Positions 62,335-64,000 of a stretch of DNA of 64,000 nucleotides are shown here, in pieces. A program made the position numbers and the translations under genes. Source of the DNA: Croceimicrobium sp965656185. GTDB lineage: Bacteria > Bacteroidota > Bacteroidia > Flavobacteriales > Schleiferiaceae. The notes beneath the pieces were generated by a model. The model saw only the letters and a list, made by a program, of their open reading frames with translations, was not told the origin of the DNA and ran no database searches. The stretch lies in assembly GCA_965656185.1 (NCBI GenBank), contig CBFHJH010000009.1, forward strand, positions 44,442 to 108,441, written 5' to 3'. Every line of letters starts with the position of its first letter. The first letter of the stretch is position 1.

Positions 62335-63870
62335 TTATTCAACTACCAGTTTTGAATACCCAATTTTCCTTCCATCAGATAGGACTTCAACAGAGTATAC
62401 TCCTTTAGGGATATCTGATAGTTCTAGGCTCAGTTCTGGTAATTCTAACTGAAGTACTTGGGACCTAATGAGCTTTCCTTGAAGATTCAATAATTGGATG
62501 GTAACTTCTTTATGGTTTTCATTTATAGATGAGCTAAAATGTAAGCTAACTTCGTCTTTAGCAGGGTTAGGGTATAACTGAATCGTTGATTGGTTTGATG
62601 TCATCAGTTCTTCCAAACCAATGTTTTGACATCCCGGAGTATCACATCCTAAGCTATCAGTTTTAACCAACCACATGTTAGCTCCATTGCCATTTCGGTC
62701 CAAGAAATAGCCAGCAAATAACATCCCTCCATCTTGGGTGAAGGTCATGGATTCTAAGAAACCATAATCAGTCCCTATGTCGTTACCATTAAAGTATTCT
62801 CTTTTCCAGTTGATTGAGCCGATTGGGTCAATATTAGCAGCGTAACTTTTGAAACCTAAGCCTTGCGCAAAACCACCTCCAATAAACCCTATGTTAGGTG
62901 ACCATTCAAAAAAGTCCGGAGTCATATTGCGGACGACTCCGCCCATTGTGGTATCAAGTAGGATTCCATTATTATCGGCTACGCCAAACCTTAGTTGAGT
63001 AAAGGGTTGGGAATCTGGGACATCAATACGGGTTGTGAAAAAGGCAGAAGAACTATCATCTATTTCTTCTACCAATACCTTGTGATTTCCTTCAGGACCA
63101 TCTAATTCTTCTCGCCAAATCTCTTGTCCTAAACTGTCGACTTTAAGCAAGACCCCTTTTCGTCTAGATAGTCCATTTGTCCCGAAGATTAGGCGTTCAC
63201 CTCCTATAAAAAAGCCTCCATCAGAAACTGAAGCAACGTCATAAAACGCAAAGCCACCTTGGCCATTCAAGTTTGTCGGAATGTATGTTCGTTCCCACTT
63301 TACCTGCAAACTAGTATCCAAGGCTAATAGGTAGCCATGCATTCTTAATCCAGCACGAATCATATACATACCAGAAACTATAATTGTGTTTGGAGCAAAG
63401 TATTGAACACTTATGGCTTGAGTGCTTAATTGATTTAGATGCGAATATTTTAGAGTTTGTATAGTGTCTAATGCACTATCAAAGTGCGTGAGGTGCATCC
63501 ATCCGGTATCTGAATTGACATACATAGTACTTAGTTTTAAGTACCCATCCATAAAGTCGCAAATACCGTTAAAAGAACTTTCGTAAAAGGTTCCCAAGTC
63601 AAAAGAGTCAGTCCTTGAATATGCTCCAGTTTTATCAAAGTGGTGCAGGTGCAAAGCCTCGAATGGTGGGTTACCCTGCTGCATTATCACATAGGAAGAG
63701 TCCGTTTCAATAACATCTGCATTATTATCACCGGGGGGATGAATAATATTGAAGTAATTCGATTGGGCACCAGATGAAATTGGCATTAGACTTAGTGCCA
63801 GTAGAGCAATGATTTTAGAACAATCATTCAATATCTCAAGCCACTTCACTCTGCGATTCATGCTAATCAT
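62335..63870 (-). CDS. T9SS-exported repeat protein
   Basis: 511 residues with a signal-like segment (IIALLALSLMPISSGAQ) and a propeller-like body with repeated units (GGFFIGGERLIFG, LLKVDSLGQEIW, GGMLFAGYFLDRNG, WLVKTDSLG). It ends with a type A sorting domain (LYPNPAKDEVSLHF ... GVYSVEVLSDG). Start taken at ATG 63870, five bases after its promoter box; ATG 63861 is possible. Function unknown. Confidence 0.8.
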   Translation of the reverse strand: MISMNRRVKWLEILNDCSKIIALLALSLMPISSGAQSNYFNIIHPPGDNNADVIETDSSYVIMQQGNPPFEALHLHHFDKTGAYSRTDSFDLGTFYESSFNGICDFMDGYLKLSTMYVNSDTGWMHLTHFDSALDTIQTLKYSHLNQLSTQAISVQYFAPNTIIVSGMYMIRAGLRMHGYLLALDTSLQVKWERTYIPTNLNGQGGFAFYDVASVSDGGFFIGGERLIFGTNGLSRRKGVLLKVDSLGQEIWREELDGPEGNHKVLVEEIDDSSSAFFTTRIDVPDSQPFTQLRFGVADNNGILLDTTMGGVVRNMTPDFFEWSPNIGFIGGGFAQGLGFKSYAANIDPIGSINWKREYFNGNDIGTDYGFLESMTFTQDGGMLFAGYFLDRNGNGANMWLVKTDSLGCDTPGCQNIGLEELMTSNQSTIQLYPNPAKDEVSLHFSSSINENHKEVTIQLLNLQGKLIRSQVLQLELPELSLELSDIPKGVYSVEVLSDGRKIGYSKLVVE

Positions 63871-63875
63871 AAAAC

Positions 63876-63883
63876 CAAAGTTA
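63876..63883 (-). promoter_or_regulatory. -7 promoter box for the 511-residue repeat protein
   Basis: Leftward TAACTTTG fits TAnnTTTG and ends five bases before the ATG at 63870. Confidence 0.45.
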
Positions 63884-63903
63884 AGTGACTAACTTAAGCT
63901 AAG

Positions 63904-64000
63904 GATGCATAATTAGCTTTAGATGCATTCCTATTTTATTAATTTGCCTTACAACTAATGTTTAACATCAATCCGTTGACTAACGGTTGACTAAAATCAG
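63904..64000 (+). promoter_or_regulatory. Right-edge control region with a yceI-like operator
   Basis: GATGCAT occurs twice (63904, 63922). AATTTGCCTT (63941) is followed by AATGTTTAACATCAATCC (63957-63974), nearly identical to 56627-56645 before yceI. GTTGACTAA then repeats at 11-base spacing. The gene it serves lies beyond the window. Confidence 0.4.

Overview
The window is a stretch of chromosome from a member of the Bacteroidota, most likely a marine Flavobacteriales (Cryomorphaceae/Schleiferiaceae-like; the family is inference). The evidence is gldF/gldG and the type IX secretion gene porQ, seven predicted secreted proteins with T9SS C-terminal sorting domains, a long-form PurC, promoters of the Bacteroidota TAnnTTTG type, few Shine-Dalgarno sequences, and characteristic gene neighbourhoods (porQ-cmk, ftsH-LUD-cdsA, hemA-C-D-E-F-B-L facing araC-hemH). 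I see no tRNA, rRNA, CRISPR array, transposon, integrase or prophage gene. Coding density is high and no gene-free stretch exceeds 300 bases; the longest, 56397-56659, is the yceI control region.

Layout. 1-5.9 kb: a DUF5686 outer-membrane protein cut by the left edge, an exonuclease/GIY-YIG fusion, a small beta-barrel, purC and phoH. 6.0-10.6 kb: a tightly coupled five-gene operon (SAM hydrolase family, ABM monooxygenase family, gldF, gldG, DUF4340), then dnaN. 11.8-22.8 kb: a metallophosphoesterase, small beta-barrels, pruA, a MORN-like secreted protein, yaaA, a lipoprotein, rpmE2, a GlmU-like nucleotidyltransferase and lon. 22.9-32.8 kb: porQ-cmk, then a leftward envelope/quality-control group (rsfS-ftsH-LUD-cdsA-psd-ACBP), birA, an SRPBCC protein, pyrE and a NUDIX hydrolase. 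32.3-41.4 kb: coaD, ddl, dinB, a large secreted beta-propeller, a SMUG2-type DNA glycosylase and a choice-of-anchor I protein. 41.6-51.7 kb: an almost complete heme pathway, hemACDEFBL leftward and an AraC regulator plus hemH rightward, followed by a secreted CxxC protein. 51.7-64 kb: typA, DUF1801, yceI, lplA and T9SS-exported proteins (a beta-propeller, an SGNH hydrolase, a GH16 glucanase and a 511-residue repeat protein).

Working together: GldF/GldG and PorQ belong to the gliding/T9SS machinery, and the window also encodes seven probable cargo proteins. The heme genes carry glutamyl-tRNA to heme except for protoporphyrinogen oxidase, which is not in the window. Six runs of N (96-99 bases each) interrupt metallophosphoesterase, pruA, lon, cmk, ftsH and NUDIX genes; all six leave the reading frame intact.

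I did not find a convincing previously undescribed multi-gene system. The most interesting signals are regulatory: a pair of palindromic operator-like sites flanking the yceI promoter, with a related site at the right edge; several promoters whose -7 box lies only 4-5 bases before the start codon, implying leaderless mRNAs; and the pyrE/NUDIX pair, where one gene's start codon sits inside the other's promoter box.
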